Below, piece after piece: positions 1-8,657 of a stretch of DNA of 57,787 nucleotides. A program made the position numbers and the translations under genes. The DNA lies in contig JAUVAV010000018.1 in NCBI GenBank assembly GCA_030591525.1, positions 1 to 57,787 on the forward strand, read 5' to 3'. Every line of letters begins with the position of its first letter. Within the stretch, counting starts at the first letter, position 1. The notes below the pieces were generated by a model that was not told the DNA's origin, ran no database searches, and saw nothing but the letters and a program-made list of their open reading frames with translations. Source of the stretch: a candidate division FCPU426 bacterium (GTDB lineage Bacteria; Oederibacteriota; JAAXVQ01; JAUVAV01).

Positions 1-184
1 CATCTTTCCTGGTACGCTGATAAGTCTCTTTAGCCTGCTTGATCTTTTGAAGATAACGATGGAGTAAATACAAGTAAGTACCCAAGACCAGGATGTCGTC
101 CAGCAGGCCGGGATAGAGGTCAAGCGGCAGAACCAGGTAGAGTACAACTATAATTAACCATAAATAATTTTGAAATTTTGACAT
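1..184 (-). CDS. DUF1232-type small membrane protein (partial)
   Basis: The reading frame starts at 184 on the minus strand and runs off the window edge, so only the first 61 codons are visible. The start is preceded by a GAGGA ribosome-binding site. The visible part has a short polar N-terminus, then a hydrophobic stretch containing PLDLYPGLLDDILVLG. This matches the PLDxxPxxxDD signature of the DUF1232 (YkvA-like) family, small membrane proteins without a settled function. It is transcribed divergently from the giant gene at 497. The C-terminus cannot be judged. Confidence 0.6.
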   Translation of the reverse strand, partial: MSKFQNYLWLIIVVLYLVLPLDLYPGLLDDILVLGTYLYLLHRYLQKIKQAKETYQRTRKD

Positions 185-496
185 GCTTAAGTTTCCTCGC
201 GTTGCTGAGCTAAAGGCCGGAGAGATTTAATAATGTTATTATAAAAACGGGAAAAAATCAATAATTAAGCCCCTCCGGTTAATAGGCCTCTTGTCAAAAG
301 CTGTTTTAAAGAAAATCCACTAAAACAGCAACTTCTCACCCGCCGTGGCGTTTCAAAACAAAACACAGAGCATATAACAGGCTTATATCAAATATTATCG
401 GAGGCGTGGAGGTATCTTTGTTGGTGTTTATGTGATATATTATAAATATATCATTTTTTTTGGGGGATAAGAGTTTAATGAAAAAGGTCCTAGCGA
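185..496. other. Non-coding divergent intergenic region
   Basis: These 312 bases separate two divergently transcribed genes and hold no convincing coding frame. The sequence is AT-rich and should contain promoters in both directions. The only distinct structure is the dyad and promoter-like element near 418-461, listed separately. A 10-codon reading frame (478-507) overlaps the start of the giant gene. Confidence 0.6.
418..461 (+). promoter_or_regulatory. Candidate promoter with AT dyad ahead of giant gene
   Basis: TTGTTG at 418-423 is followed after 17 bases by TATAAA at 441-446, a plausible sigma70-type pair with a weak -35. The -10 lies inside a perfect dyad, TGATATAT (433-440) and ATATATCA (446-453), followed by eight T residues. 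The dyad could be an operator that overlaps the -10 or only an AT-rich structure. A GGGGGA motif follows at 462-467. Confidence 0.35.
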
Positions 497-3400
497 ATGA
501 AATCTAAAGCTGTAGTTTTCTTAATAATATATAGTTTTGTGCTCCCCTCTTTAACTTGGGCATTTGATACATGCAATTATCAAAGTTCTCAACTATCATT
601 TTCTCCAGTTTATTATTTAGGAAGCAGAATCGCCATACCGAAAAAAGCCGGTCTTTTTAAGGCTGGATTCCAGGGTGGGAAAAAAACTATTATTTATATT
701 GAAGACCTGCATTGCAATTACGAAGTGCAAAGAAACATCGCAAGCATGATTGGTTATTTGGCAAAACGACATGGGTTGAAACTCGTAGGAGTGGAAGGCG
801 CCTTTGGTGCGCTTGATCCTGCGGTGATCCGCGAATTTCCCGTTAGAAAAACCCGCGAAGCAGTGAGCGATTATTTTGTCAAACAGGGAAAACTGAGCGG
901 CGCAGAACACATTGCGATTACCGGGAATAGGCGTATTCAAGTAACGGGGATAGAGCCGCCGGAATTATATCAGGCCAGTCTCAAAGCTGTAAAAAGCTTT
1001 TTAAACGCGGAAAGCCAGGGATATGTATATGACCTGCGAGATGTCTTAAATGAGTTAAAGCACGGAATTTACAATCCTCGGCTATTGGAATTTGACAAAA
1101 AACGCCGGCTGTATTGCGAAGGAAAAACAGCGCTCATAAAATACGCGGGTTATTTAAAGTCTAAGGCAGACGCATGGCAGGAAGATATAAACAAATATCC
1201 CGGACTGACGCGTTTTCTTGATTTGCGGCAGGAGTATTTCACCCGGGACAGCCGGCCGGAAAAAATTTATCAGGAACTTGATGGTTTGGAGATAGCGATC
1301 CGGAGGCATTATTATACCAGCAAGGAACAGCAGCTATTGGATAGTTTATACCGCCGCCTGGAGATCATAGAAAAACTATTAAATATATCGGCCACGCCGG
1401 AAGAACTGGAGCGGATTCGGTCAACGCCGGAAAATTATACTGTACGGAAATATGTTGGATTCATCCGGGGCCGGCAACCTAAGCACGCAGCATCGCTCGG
1501 AGCAGAGATATACGCGCTGGATGAATATATAAGCCAGGCAAAAGCCTTCTATGCCATGGCAGATGAGCGCAGCCGGCATTTTGTGCGCCAGATGATACAG
1601 AAAATAGAAAATTCGCAACAAAGCCTGGGAGTAATGATCTGCGGCGGATTTCACACCGATAAAATACTGGAGGAGATGCAGCGTCAGCGCGTTTCATATG
1701 TGGCAATAAAACCAGGGTTGACCCGCCAGGATATTATAAATCCTTATTTTCGGCTCTTGCAAAACAGAGCAGCGCCTTTAGAAGAATTATTAAAACAGAA
1801 CCAGACCGTTTTAGCGCTGCGCGCGGCTCTGGAAAATCCGGTCCAGCGCATGGAAATGGAACTCGTTTTAAAATCCCTGGCCCATACCCTAAAGCTTAAT
1901 CAGAAGCAGCAGACAGAAATGGCCGGTTATTTTAAAGCCCATAACCGGGTAAAGGTGGGATTACTTAGCCCGGCAGAGGCAAAAGCTAAAGGCTTGCCGG
2001 AGCTTACGCCGGTAAAAGTTCTGCCGACATCATTGCGAAGGGACGGTGAGCAGGCGGTGGTTCTTATTGCGCCGCAGGGCATGCTTACGGAAAAAACAAA
2101 CCAACAGATTACACCGGTGGATTCCAAGCAAATTGATAAGCATAGCATAAATGTCTATTTTTCTTTGCGGAAAGCCCTGGACGCCGCCCATATCATCCGG
2201 CAAAACCAAAAACCAATAATTGCTTCTATTATTAGGGTATTTACAGCGTTGCAAACAGGATTATTACATGCTGGCCGGGGAGTATATTTGCGGGGCAAAT
2301 TTAATCAAAGACTGATTAACGCTGCCTTGCCCATGGGATATCTGGTTCTGATAGGGCTGGTATTGACAGAGATGAAAGCCGGCCGTGATACTGGAAAAAC
2401 AGAGCAGGAAGAGTTACGCGAAATCCAAGATGATTTAATGGAAATCCGGGAGATATTTAGCGCGGAGAACTATTCTCAGATTGAACCGGAAAAAGTTGAG
2501 GGGTTAATTGCAAGGATAAAAACCGCTATTGAAAACAGGGATAATCCGGATATGCTTTCCTGTTATTACACGGCTAAAGTTATGCTAAAGGTAGCGAAAT
2601 TCCACGCTGACATGTTTGGAAAAACCGGAGGTAAAAATTCCGTACAAATATTAGCCATGAGTGCCGATATGCAAAAAGTCCTATTGCAACGGAGGGGACC
2701 GTATAAGCGTCTATTTGCCGATAAGTACACTGTCTCAGCTAATGCCAAACCGAAGCCGGGACAATCAATTATAGAAGAAGCCGCCCAGGCGCTGGGAGAA
2801 GAAGTTGGCATTGAGGCGGAGGCTAACCGTTTCCGGCAGATTGGCAAAAGCAATAGTTATCATAATAAATTAAGCAGTTATGATTTTTATGCTTTTAATC
2901 AGGATGAAGAAAACAAGCTGGTCAAGGCGTATGACGAGTTAAAAAAGAAGCACTCTTCAGTTAAAGGAAGATTAATTGATTATAGTCATGAAAAACGCTG
3001 CTTATGTGTTTATTCAATAAACCCGGAGATAAAACAGGATGCGGTAAAAGAGCTGGCCGGCCAAATACAGAAAGATACCGATGTTCCATACATTTATCCG
3101 GTGGCCGATGATGATTACAATACCTTGTTAGTTTATCAGCTTACTAAAGAGGAAGAAGATAAAATTAGGCAGAACGCGCAAGCCCGGGACATCGAAAATG
3201 AGGATTATTTAAAAATTCTGGATTCTGATAAGATGGAATTTGTCTCCTGGGCCGAACTGCACAGAGATTTTTCTGAAAATCCTAAAAAATACGCGCTGGA
3301 TTTAACCGGGCCCTATTTTGGGAACACTGAAGTATGGTCTGAGATTCTGCCCGACACCATACATGCCGGTGATCCCTTGGCCGAAAAGGTCTCTGTCTCG

Positions 3401-6400
3401 GGCGGCAAAGGCGCTAATACGAATATTTTGCTCGGATTAAGAGGACAAATTCCCGGATTAAATGTCCCTGACACCTCGATATTAACTACCTTTGCTTATG
3501 AAAGATATGTTTTGGGCGTTCCAGCAATACGGAAAGATGTAAAATTATTGGATGAGGCCAAAGAAGAGAAAGACATAATAATCATATCAGAAAGAATTAG
3601 AGATCAGATTCTGGAAATTGAATTACCTAAAAACGTAAAACACAATATTAATAGTATTTTCGAAAATCTGGGACGCGATATCATAGTTCGAAGTTCGTCA
3701 AATGTTGAAGACTTAGAGGATTTAAACGCTGCAGGCGAGGCAGAATCATTTCCGCATATCATAGAGGGAGAAGAAGCGCCGAAGAAAGTGCTTGAAGTGT
3801 GGGCCAGTCTTTTCTCTGATGGATTTGTAGCCTACCGGACCAGCAACAATATTAAACACCAAGACGCGAGTATGGCGGTACTGCTGCAGGAATATATTTC
3901 ACCCCAGGCCGCGGGAGTGGTTTTTTCCCAGCACCCGGGAACTAAACGGCCGGTTTACTTAATTACCGGCAATCCAGGGGGCGGCGAAATCGTGGTGGAC
4001 GGAAAAGGACAAACGGACAGCTGGCTGGTGGGTTTAAACGGGACTGAGATTTTAGAAAGGTGGATTAAGACAAAGAAGTTTAAGCGAGTGGAATCAAAGG
4101 AAGGGGGGACGCGGGTAGAAAAAATCGAGATGAAGGAGCCGGCTTTAGGGGATAAGGAGATATTAAAGCTCAGCCAGGTAGTTAAATCAATACATAATCA
4201 TTATCGTGAAAAGGATTTGGTGCAGGACATAGACATTGAGTATGTTTTTGATAATCAGGGCGAGGTGTACATTGTGCAGGCGCGTTCGCAAAGTTCCAGT
4301 GACGTGGAAGCGCAAGAGGGTTCAGTAACCCATAAATTTAAGACAGTAGATGAATCAAAAGTGCCGGATGGTACGCCTCGGATTATTTTTCCTTCCGGTT
4401 CGCAGACCGCCTATACCGGCGCAGTTACAGGGGAATTGCAAATCATACTTAAAAAGGGGCCGAAAAAGGGGCCGAAAAAGGGGCCGAAAAAGGGGCCGAA
4501 AGGAGGGCCGACAAGCGCAAGGCCGGACGCGATAGTGGTTGCTTACCACACAAATAATGAGTGGAATAGCATTTTTGCCAAATTAAAAGGAGTAATTACA
4601 ACTGATGGCAGTGTAACTTCACATGCCGGAGCGCATGCGCAGGAAAAAATGATTCCCTGCATGGTGGGCGCAACAGGCGCAATGGAACAACTGAAAAAAT
4701 TTGACGGCAAGATGGTGACGTTTGATTCGGGAAAAAGAACGGTTTATTTAGGAGAGTGGCCTATTATAAAACAGGAGAGACGTCTCGATATGTGGGTTAC
4801 TGATCCAGAGAAATGGAAAAAAACAGAGGCACAGCTGAGAGATCATGAGCTTTTCCGGAAATGGGAAGAGAGTATGGAAAAGCGTCCCAAAGTATATTTG
4901 AAGGACTTTGAAGGGCAGTGGCGCCGCCATTCCAATTATTACCCTTACTTTGAACTGGATTATTATTATAAAGCCTGGGATTGTTTAACCGGGATTTTAA
5001 ATAATAAATTCAGTAAGCGCCGGTCTTGGAAGTTAAAAACCCAGGAGCGTGAATTTAAAATTAAAACCCGGCGCTGCTTCTTTCATCGGGTAGAGGTTAA
5101 TGATCCAAAGAGTATTTATGGTTTTATTAACGGCGTGGAGAAGATAGATCTTGAGGATAGGCAGGAACTTTTCGATATGCGTTGGCAAGGATTCAGGAAA
5201 ATGGCGTGTTTTATGGAAGAGATTGAGAATATTGATAACGACAATGTCGAAGCACTGATAGATAACCTGATTGAAGTATTCGCGTGGATGCATATGGGAT
5301 TCTGGCTGGATGCTATAGTAGAAAACACGGTGGTTAATGATCAGTTGAAATATATTGATAAAGAGTTCCATAATGTTTTAAGGAATGTGGCGGTGGAGGA
5401 TTTGCCGCGCGAGGAGAGGATACATCCTTACCGTGCGGATATCCCGGGAGGAAAGGTTCTGAATCTGACGAGCAATAAAGACAAGGAGATATACGCTCTT
5501 TTAGAACGTATCCGCAGCGACGCCCGGCTCGTGGAAATATTCTCTAATGGCGGTAGTGAAGAGATTAAGAGAGAATTGAAAAACAATTTTAAGAAAATTT
5601 ATACTACGATAGAAGATAGGTCTATGAAATATAAAAGCACAAGCGAAGATATAAGGATTCTTTCAGATACAGATGAGTATATAAAAGACATACAGGGGAG
5701 GCTGAAGGGGGGCGATGAAGCGGGCATATACTTATTGGCCAACTTTTGCAGGCGTTATCAAGCAGAAGACACAAAAAGATCATTACAGTTAGAAGAAATT
5801 AAGGAAAACGATAATGATTTGTATATGTTAATAACCGGCTATGCCCGCCGAATGGCCGCTGAAAAGAGCCAGGAAAACAAGTGGGAAGAAATTTCCTGGC
5901 AGGAGCGAGTCCAGGCATTGCTAAAAGTAACAGAGGAGGACCGGAAGGCCAAATTGCCTCTGGCTGTAGAAAAACTAAAAAAAGAGTTGGAAGCTACGCA
6001 GGAAATGCGGGAAACTGCAAAAAGCATGTTGGGCTCATTTCCGAGATTAAAGCAGACACTCGCGCTATCAAAAATGCAGATCGCTCTTCGAGAGGACGGG
6101 CACCATTTGGTGGTGCCGTTTCAGCGCAAAATTGCCCGCATGATGCTGGAAATAGCGGAGAACCATATTGCAATACTTGGAGAACCGGAAAACATATTTC
6201 AAATCAGCACAGATGAATTAATCGCCTTGGTTAAAGAGGAAAACCCTGATTATATCAGCAAAACGTTTGACCGCTGGGCAATATTGGATAAAGCTGAGGA
6301 AAAAATGAATTCCCAATGGAAGAAAAATCCCCGGGAAGCATTTGAGGAATTTAAAGGGGAGGTTAACCAAGCAATTGAAATATTGCGGGAGCAGGCGGAG

Positions 6401-8491
6401 CAGACAAAAACGTTGCGAGTGAAAGAATCATATCAAGCTGAGCAGAGCCGCCTGGAACATCGTATCAGACGACTCTACAGCGTGCTGCCTGACAAAAAAA
6501 ACGAGCGCGCACAAAAAGACAAACCAGGACCGGGAGAGGGCGGAGCCGGTGGGTTATTAAGCATGGTTGTGAAAAGCAGCGGGCTGATGACGTGGCTAAT
6601 AATGTGGAGCAAATCGGTATGGGGGCGATTATCGAACCGGATAGCCAATCGTCTGCTGCGGGAGATAACCTTAAAGCAACCAGTAAACGAGCTGGTAACA
6701 TTAAGAGCTCTTTTAGGCCAAGCGCGGGTAAATGCTCCGTTGTTTAAGCAGCACGTGCTGGGTGAAAATATTTACAAATATCAGGCAACCATCTTTGGAT
6801 CGAAATTCAACATGCTGGATAATGTCCGTATCCGGGTAGGAGCACTTTTTCGGACAGGGTTTGAAGAAAGACAGCCGGGCGCCATTGAAGTTACGGAAGA
6901 GCTGCAAGCTAAAGACGCGGTCTTTGTCATTACCATACCCGTCTGGTTTAGTAGTATTCTAAGGCCGGCGCCCGAAAAAGGGCTGCTGGCCAAACTCGAT
7001 TATTATCTGGTAAGCGGAATTGTCAGCCGGCAGGTGGGGCGTAAATTGCGGAGTTGCGCTCAAAGCTTGAGAAAGGCGACGGACGAGGAAGAGATATATG
7101 CGCAGGATTATTTTGGCAAAGAAATCCATCGTCTGCCGGTTAAAAAGCTGCCGGGATTTGGCGCGCCGCTTTTAGGCGCGGAATACTATCAACCGCGCGG
7201 CGGACGACAACTTGGCATAGCCGGAGCGGAGCTAGGAAAGCTGTTAGAGACATATCGTCAAGCGATCGATACCCAGGGAGGTAGTTTATGGGAAATAATC
7301 AAGCCCCAATTAGACAGCAGGCTTAAAGATGGACAGGTGCCCTCCAATGCGGAGCTGGTGCAAGCTTTGCTGCAAATAGATAAAGCCGGTATCAGGGATC
7401 CGCTGCTTTTACAGACCGTAACCCAGCTCGCGCAGGCAGTTCAGGCAGCCGGAGATTTGGGCCGGGACGAGCGTTTGCGGATTGAAGTTAACCATGTCGC
7501 GGACCTGATTATTCGAAGCCGCAAAGGCATGCCTATAGCAAGAGTAAACAGGCCAATTAGAGTGCCTATGAATGAAGCGGGATTAGATCAGGCTCACTTG
7601 CTGATTGATAAATTGACCCGTAAAGCAATGAAGCAAATGATCGTGGGTTTACAGGGGAAGGCGCAGGCGGGGACAATAATGCAGGAAAACCTGAGATTTC
7701 TGGCCGAGATTTTATCAAAAGCGGCGCTAAGTCCTGGGGAAAGCGCGCGTTTGCAAGCCATGCTTCAATGCGTGGCTATGCCGGAAGGACAAGTGGCAGT
7801 TGTGCCTATTGGCGAAGATGTTTCAAAGTATGCCGGCGGCATGGTAAACGGCAGGGTAAGCGTAGTGGAGAATATTATAGTTGACGGACAGAAAGTTGAA
7901 ATGGCAAAGCCTGTGATCGCGAGCGTACTGGCCAAGAACCGTGAGCTTCTGGAAGAGGTGGGAACATCAAGTGCGCAGGGAGAAGTTCGGGTGGTTTCTT
8001 ATCAGGGGAAATTGCCCGAGATGATGGAGGCACAAGGCAATTTTGCCGCGAACATAGGGTGCTATTTGGAAAAGGCCGGCTGTTTGCAGGAAAGAATGGC
8101 GCCAACCCAAGCTTTAGCGCAAGCGTATTACCATTGGCACGCGAAGAGGAGTAAAAGAAATCATCGCAGAATGGCTCGTGTAGTAATTCGCATATTAAAG
8201 CATGAAGCGCGCGCAGGGGGGAGGGATTCCAACCGTCAAGCAGCGTTTAATGAAGCCATGGAGAAAGTTAATATTCTATTCAGGGAATCCCCGATATTTA
8301 AAAAGAGCGTAATACTCGGCCGAATAGAAGAGGACATAATCCACGCACCAAGAAGCCTGGGTACTGGCGGACAATTAGGCTTTATTTGGCTCTGGCAGAA
8401 GCGATCTGGCGATTTTATCCTGGATAATAATCTGGAAGATCAATTAAGGCGCCTGCGTTTGCGCAATTTCCGAATGGAAGGCGCGGCATAA
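497..8491 (+). CDS. Giant secreted multidomain protein: ChaN/Tiki-like, Nudix-like and PEP-synthase-like modules
   Basis: A 2,664-residue protein. Residues 1-22 look like a Sec signal peptide. Residues about 60-420 resemble the ChaN/Tiki (EreA-like) fold, with EDLHCN (H72), GVEGAFG (98-104) and GGFHT (H386). Residues about 715-940 look like a Nudix domain, but the Nudix box (AAQALGEEVGI) lacks the usual Arg-Glu pair. Residues about 965-1265 match the ATP-grasp PEP/pyruvate-binding domain (SGGKGANT, IIVRSSSNVEDLED, QAR). A KKGP-rich linker (about 1319-1338) leads to a phosphohistidine swivel domain with the phosphorylatable His in TSHAG (H1376). No PEP-type TIM barrel follows. Residues about 1430-2000 are helical and charged, a hydrophobic patch lies near 2018-2060, and the last 600 residues are unrecognised. 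Giant genes of this kind are known in Omnitrophota. A phosphotransferase core behind a signal peptide is unexpected, so the function is open. The ribosome-binding site is weak (AAGGT). Confidence 0.85.
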   Translation: MKSKAVVFLIIYSFVLPSLTWAFDTCNYQSSQLSFSPVYYLGSRIAIPKKAGLFKAGFQGGKKTIIYIEDLHCNYEVQRNIASMIGYLAKRHGLKLVGVEGAFGALDPAVIREFPVRKTREAVSDYFVKQGKLSGAEHIAITGNRRIQVTGIEPPELYQASLKAVKSFLNAESQGYVYDLRDVLNELKHGIYNPRLLEFDKKRRLYCEGKTALIKYAGYLKSKADAWQEDINKYPGLTRFLDLRQEYFTRDSRPEKIYQELDGLEIAIRRHYYTSKEQQLLDSLYRRLEIIEKLLNISATPEELERIRSTPENYTVRKYVGFIRGRQPKHAASLGAEIYALDEYISQAKAFYAMADERSRHFVRQMIQKIENSQQSLGVMICGGFHTDKILEEMQRQRVSYVAIKPGLTRQDIINPYFRLLQNRAAPLEELLKQNQTVLALRAALENPVQRMEMELVLKSLAHTLKLNQKQQTEMAGYFKAHNRVKVGLLSPAEAKAKGLPELTPVKVLPTSLRRDGEQAVVLIAPQGMLTEKTNQQITPVDSKQIDKHSINVYFSLRKALDAAHIIRQNQKPIIASIIRVFTALQTGLLHAGRGVYLRGKFNQRLINAALPMGYLVLIGLVLTEMKAGRDTGKTEQEELREIQDDLMEIREIFSAENYSQIEPEKVEGLIARIKTAIENRDNPDMLSCYYTAKVMLKVAKFHADMFGKTGGKNSVQILAMSADMQKVLLQRRGPYKRLFADKYTVSANAKPKPGQSIIEEAAQALGEEVGIEAEANRFRQIGKSNSYHNKLSSYDFYAFNQDEENKLVKAYDELKKKHSSVKGRLIDYSHEKRCLCVYSINPEIKQDAVKELAGQIQKDTDVPYIYPVADDDYNTLLVYQLTKEEEDKIRQNAQARDIENEDYLKILDSDKMEFVSWAELHRDFSENPKKYALDLTGPYFGNTEVWSEILPDTIHAGDPLAEKVSVSGGKGANTNILLGLRGQIPGLNVPDTSILTTFAYERYVLGVPAIRKDVKLLDEAKEEKDIIIISERIRDQILEIELPKNVKHNINSIFENLGRDIIVRSSSNVEDLEDLNAAGEAESFPHIIEGEEAPKKVLEVWASLFSDGFVAYRTSNNIKHQDASMAVLLQEYISPQAAGVVFSQHPGTKRPVYLITGNPGGGEIVVDGKGQTDSWLVGLNGTEILERWIKTKKFKRVESKEGGTRVEKIEMKEPALGDKEILKLSQVVKSIHNHYREKDLVQDIDIEYVFDNQGEVYIVQARSQSSSDVEAQEGSVTHKFKTVDESKVPDGTPRIIFPSGSQTAYTGAVTGELQIILKKGPKKGPKKGPKKGPKGGPTSARPDAIVVAYHTNNEWNSIFAKLKGVITTDGSVTSHAGAHAQEKMIPCMVGATGAMEQLKKFDGKMVTFDSGKRTVYLGEWPIIKQERRLDMWVTDPEKWKKTEAQLRDHELFRKWEESMEKRPKVYLKDFEGQWRRHSNYYPYFELDYYYKAWDCLTGILNNKFSKRRSWKLKTQEREFKIKTRRCFFHRVEVNDPKSIYGFINGVEKIDLEDRQELFDMRWQGFRKMACFMEEIENIDNDNVEALIDNLIEVFAWMHMGFWLDAIVENTVVNDQLKYIDKEFHNVLRNVAVEDLPREERIHPYRADIPGGKVLNLTSNKDKEIYALLERIRSDARLVEIFSNGGSEEIKRELKNNFKKIYTTIEDRSMKYKSTSEDIRILSDTDEYIKDIQGRLKGGDEAGIYLLANFCRRYQAEDTKRSLQLEEIKENDNDLYMLITGYARRMAAEKSQENKWEEISWQERVQALLKVTEEDRKAKLPLAVEKLKKELEATQEMRETAKSMLGSFPRLKQTLALSKMQIALREDGHHLVVPFQRKIARMMLEIAENHIAILGEPENIFQISTDELIALVKEENPDYISKTFDRWAILDKAEEKMNSQWKKNPREAFEEFKGEVNQAIEILREQAEQTKTLRVKESYQAEQSRLEHRIRRLYSVLPDKKNERAQKDKPGPGEGGAGGLLSMVVKSSGLMTWLIMWSKSVWGRLSNRIANRLLREITLKQPVNELVTLRALLGQARVNAPLFKQHVLGENIYKYQATIFGSKFNMLDNVRIRVGALFRTGFEERQPGAIEVTEELQAKDAVFVITIPVWFSSILRPAPEKGLLAKLDYYLVSGIVSRQVGRKLRSCAQSLRKATDEEEIYAQDYFGKEIHRLPVKKLPGFGAPLLGAEYYQPRGGRQLGIAGAELGKLLETYRQAIDTQGGSLWEIIKPQLDSRLKDGQVPSNAELVQALLQIDKAGIRDPLLLQTVTQLAQAVQAAGDLGRDERLRIEVNHVADLIIRSRKGMPIARVNRPIRVPMNEAGLDQAHLLIDKLTRKAMKQMIVGLQGKAQAGTIMQENLRFLAEILSKAALSPGESARLQAMLQCVAMPEGQVAVVPIGEDVSKYAGGMVNGRVSVVENIIVDGQKVEMAKPVIASVLAKNRELLEEVGTSSAQGEVRVVSYQGKLPEMMEAQGNFAANIGCYLEKAGCLQERMAPTQALAQAYYHWHAKRSKRNHRRMARVVIRILKHEARAGGRDSNRQAAFNEAMEKVNILFRESPIFKKSVILGRIEEDIIHAPRSLGTGGQLGFIWLWQKRSGDFILDNNLEDQLRRLRLRNFRMEGAA
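4451..4510 (+). repeat. 12-bp coding tandem repeat (KKGP linker)
   Basis: Four exact copies of AAAAAGGGGCCG occupy 4451-4498 and a fifth, diverged copy 4499-4510. The unit is a whole number of codons, so copy-number changes keep the frame. It encodes a lysine/glycine/proline linker between the ATP-grasp and phosphohistidine domains of the giant protein. Confidence 0.9.
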
Positions 8492-8510
8492 AAAGCCTCT
8501 CGCCATTGAC

Positions 8511-8550
8511 GGCTTATTCAGAATATAGCTGAAGGCCGGGACGTTTTTTT
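8511..8550 (+). terminator. Possible intrinsic terminator after the giant gene
   Basis: An imperfect stem of GGCTT..TTCAG against CTGAAGGCC (8511-8537, about nine pairs with a two-base bulge) is followed six bases later by seven T residues (8544-8550). The distance between stem and T-run is longer than ideal, so the call is weak. It lies in the 166-base gap before the Bat genes. Confidence 0.35.
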
Positions 8551-8657
8551 CTCTCTTTTTAGTTGTCCTATTATCCCAGGCTTTGAGATAATCAATTTAA
8601 ATCCGTAACATTCCATACAGTCGATAAATTTTACCTGCCGGAAAGAAAAGGGGCCGC

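Noticed and set aside
4350-4549. Overlapping frames with runs of KRGR or FRPL
   Set aside because: Shadow translations of the 12-base linker repeat in the giant gene.
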